The notes below the pieces were generated by a model. The model ran no database searches. It was not told where the DNA came from and worked only from the letters and a program-made list of their open reading frames with translations. A stretch of 11,988 nt of DNA from Nanobdellota archaeon (GTDB lineage Archaea > Nanobdellota > Nanobdellia > SCGC-AAA011-G17 > GW2011-AR17). Both the position numbers and the translations under genes were made by a program. Positions 11,089 through 11,988 of the stretch are shown one piece after another; position 1 is the stretch's first letter; each line of letters begins with the position of its first letter. The DNA is taken from assembly GCA_030018575.1 (NCBI GenBank), contig JASEIA010000044.1, forward strand, positions 1 through 11,988, written 5' to 3'.

Positions 11089-11988
11089 ATGGCTAAAGGC
11101 ATAAGCAGGAAACTCTTATCACAGCTTGAGGCAGGATTTAACAACCCCTATTGGCAAAGAGGCAAGGAGTATTACAGCGAAGGGCTGATTGGCAATATTG
11201 TTAAGGCAGGGGATGTTGTCAGGGCGGAAAGCTACGGGAATTCCACCTATAGGCTGGAAATAAACTTAAAGGAAGGCTCAATGAGCTGTACCTGCCCATG
11301 CAATTTTGCATGCAAGCACCTTGCTGCCTTGATTTTATGGCTTAAGAACAACAAGGTTACTGAGATTTCTGAAATGGAGAATTCACTCAGGTCAAAAACA
11401 AAGGAAGAGCTCATAGCCATGATAAGCCAGATGGTTAAGGCTAACCCTGAGATTTCTGCGTATGCTCAGTCAATGGATGCAAGGGAGATAGAGCAGGCAA
11501 TAAAAAGCGGTAATTACCTTACATTAAGAAGCCTCATATACAAATTCCTTTCTAACATACTCATTATCGGAAAGATTGACTATACAATCTCTGTAAGTAA
11601 GGGGCAGAACATAGGATATGGGATTTCTATGCCATTTAACAATGTCACTGTGAGGCTAACATACCGTATTGTAGCCAGAGATACTAATACAGGCAAGATG
11701 AATATACTTCAAGCAGGCACAGAGGAGGGTAAGGGGTTAGCTGGAAATGTAGAGGATGCAACTGCATTGGGACATAAGGACTTAGCAGAAAAACTTACCC
11801 CTGTTATTCTTGAGAAGGTCTCACAGTATATAAAGGGGGCCGCCAAGAAGGTTCAGGTCAAGGTAGAGGGCGTAGGAGATATTAATACCAATTTTGCAGT
11901 AAAGGATGCACTTCAGAATATTGCATGGGTAACGGCTGTAGAGGAGAAAGGGCTTGGTGAGTTCGTAGTTAGCTATACAGAGAACACT
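11089..11988 (+). CDS. SWIM zinc-finger protein with CsgG/LPP20-like second half (partial, no stop)
   Basis: Open for 300 codons to the window end, so the C terminus is missing. The N-terminal part (Y-W-Q-R-G-K-E-Y-Y near 21-29, then strands) leads to a SWIM finger, C67-x-C69-x5-C75-x-H77, with L-A-A-L-I-L-W-L after it. SWIM domains bind zinc and act in nucleic-acid or protein binding. Residues about 86-156 are helical and resemble the usual tail of archaeal SWIM proteins. From about residue 157 the character changes: I-G-Y-G-I-S-M-P-F-N-N, V-R-L-T-Y-R-I-V-A-R-D-T-N-T-G-K and K-D-L-A-E-K-L-T-P recall CsgG/LPP20-type envelope proteins, normally exported. Valine codons also shift, from GTT/GTC to mostly GTA. 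It is either a fusion or a sequence chimera. The SWIM call is firm; the second half is tentative. Confidence 0.75.
   Translation, partial: MAKGISRKLLSQLEAGFNNPYWQRGKEYYSEGLIGNIVKAGDVVRAESYGNSTYRLEINLKEGSMSCTCPCNFACKHLAALILWLKNNKVTEISEMENSLRSKTKEELIAMISQMVKANPEISAYAQSMDAREIEQAIKSGNYLTLRSLIYKFLSNILIIGKIDYTISVSKGQNIGYGISMPFNNVTVRLTYRIVARDTNTGKMNILQAGTEEGKGLAGNVEDATALGHKDLAEKLTPVILEKVSQYIKGAAKKVQVKVEGVGDINTNFAVKDALQNIAWVTAVEEKGLGEFVVSYTENT

Noticed and set aside
1..11988. CRISPR array, rRNA, IS transposase, C/D box RNA
   Set aside because: No regularly spaced repeats, no rRNA motifs, no transposase signatures, and no paired RTGATGA/CTGA boxes in intergenic DNA were seen by eye.

Overview
The window looks like a compact archaeal genome segment, most likely from an uncultured DPANN-type lineage (Woesearchaeota or Pacearchaeota-like; the phylum is inference). 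Supporting signs are a tRNA-Ser(GCU) carrying a 41-nt intron in a textbook bulge-helix-bulge, no encoded CCA, and TATA-like boxes centred about 25-29 bp upstream of the start codon of most genes. That spacing implies leaderless mRNAs. One operon-internal gene instead has a clear Shine-Dalgarno. Genes are short, tightly packed, often divergent or tail-to-tail, and many are lineage-specific.

Layout. 1-288: intron-containing tRNA preceded by a perfect hairpin. 289-1677 (-): secreted, disulfide-rich repeat protein. 1752-2516 (+): YkgJ-type CxxCxxCC protein. 2587-3042 (+): Nudix hydrolase. 3035-3453 (-): ParB-like protein broken by a frameshift at a (TA)4 run. 3542-5796 (-): two-gene operon of a nucleotidyltransferase-HD fusion followed by a GT-A glycosyltransferase with DxD and WGxED motifs. 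5879-6433 (+): minimal MscS-like channel. 6571-7009: a 45-aa antitoxin-like ORF and a RelE/ParE-like toxin, convergent with overlapping 3' ends. 7118-7999 (+): membrane-anchored TPR protein. 8008-8484: a 66-aa winged-helix protein and a divergent 70-aa ORF, with two identical 14-bp palindromes bracketing one shared TATA box, which looks like a self-regulated switch. 8516-8947 (-): lipoprotein. 9018-10852: an archaeal AAA ATPase with a PD-(D/E)XK-like C terminus, flanked by two directly repeated 77-bp fragments that read as decayed copies of one former protein on the minus strand. 10836-11051 (+): HEPN-like C-terminal fragment. 11089-end (+): SWIM zinc-finger protein whose second half resembles a bacterial CsgG/LPP20-type envelope protein; the gene runs off the window.

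How the parts relate. Two envelope proteins (Cys-rich repeat protein and TPR protein) carry even cysteine counts (32 and 8), consistent with extracytoplasmic disulfides. The accessory content (toxin-like gene, wHTH with operators, DUF234-type ATPase between repeats, HEPN fragment, phase-variable-looking frameshift) suggests a plastic region. The most promising candidates for an undescribed system are the palindrome-controlled wHTH/small-ORF pair, the repeat-flanked ATPase, and the NTase-HD/glycosyltransferase operon. The SWIM/CsgG-like junction may be a real fusion or an assembly artefact near a contig end.
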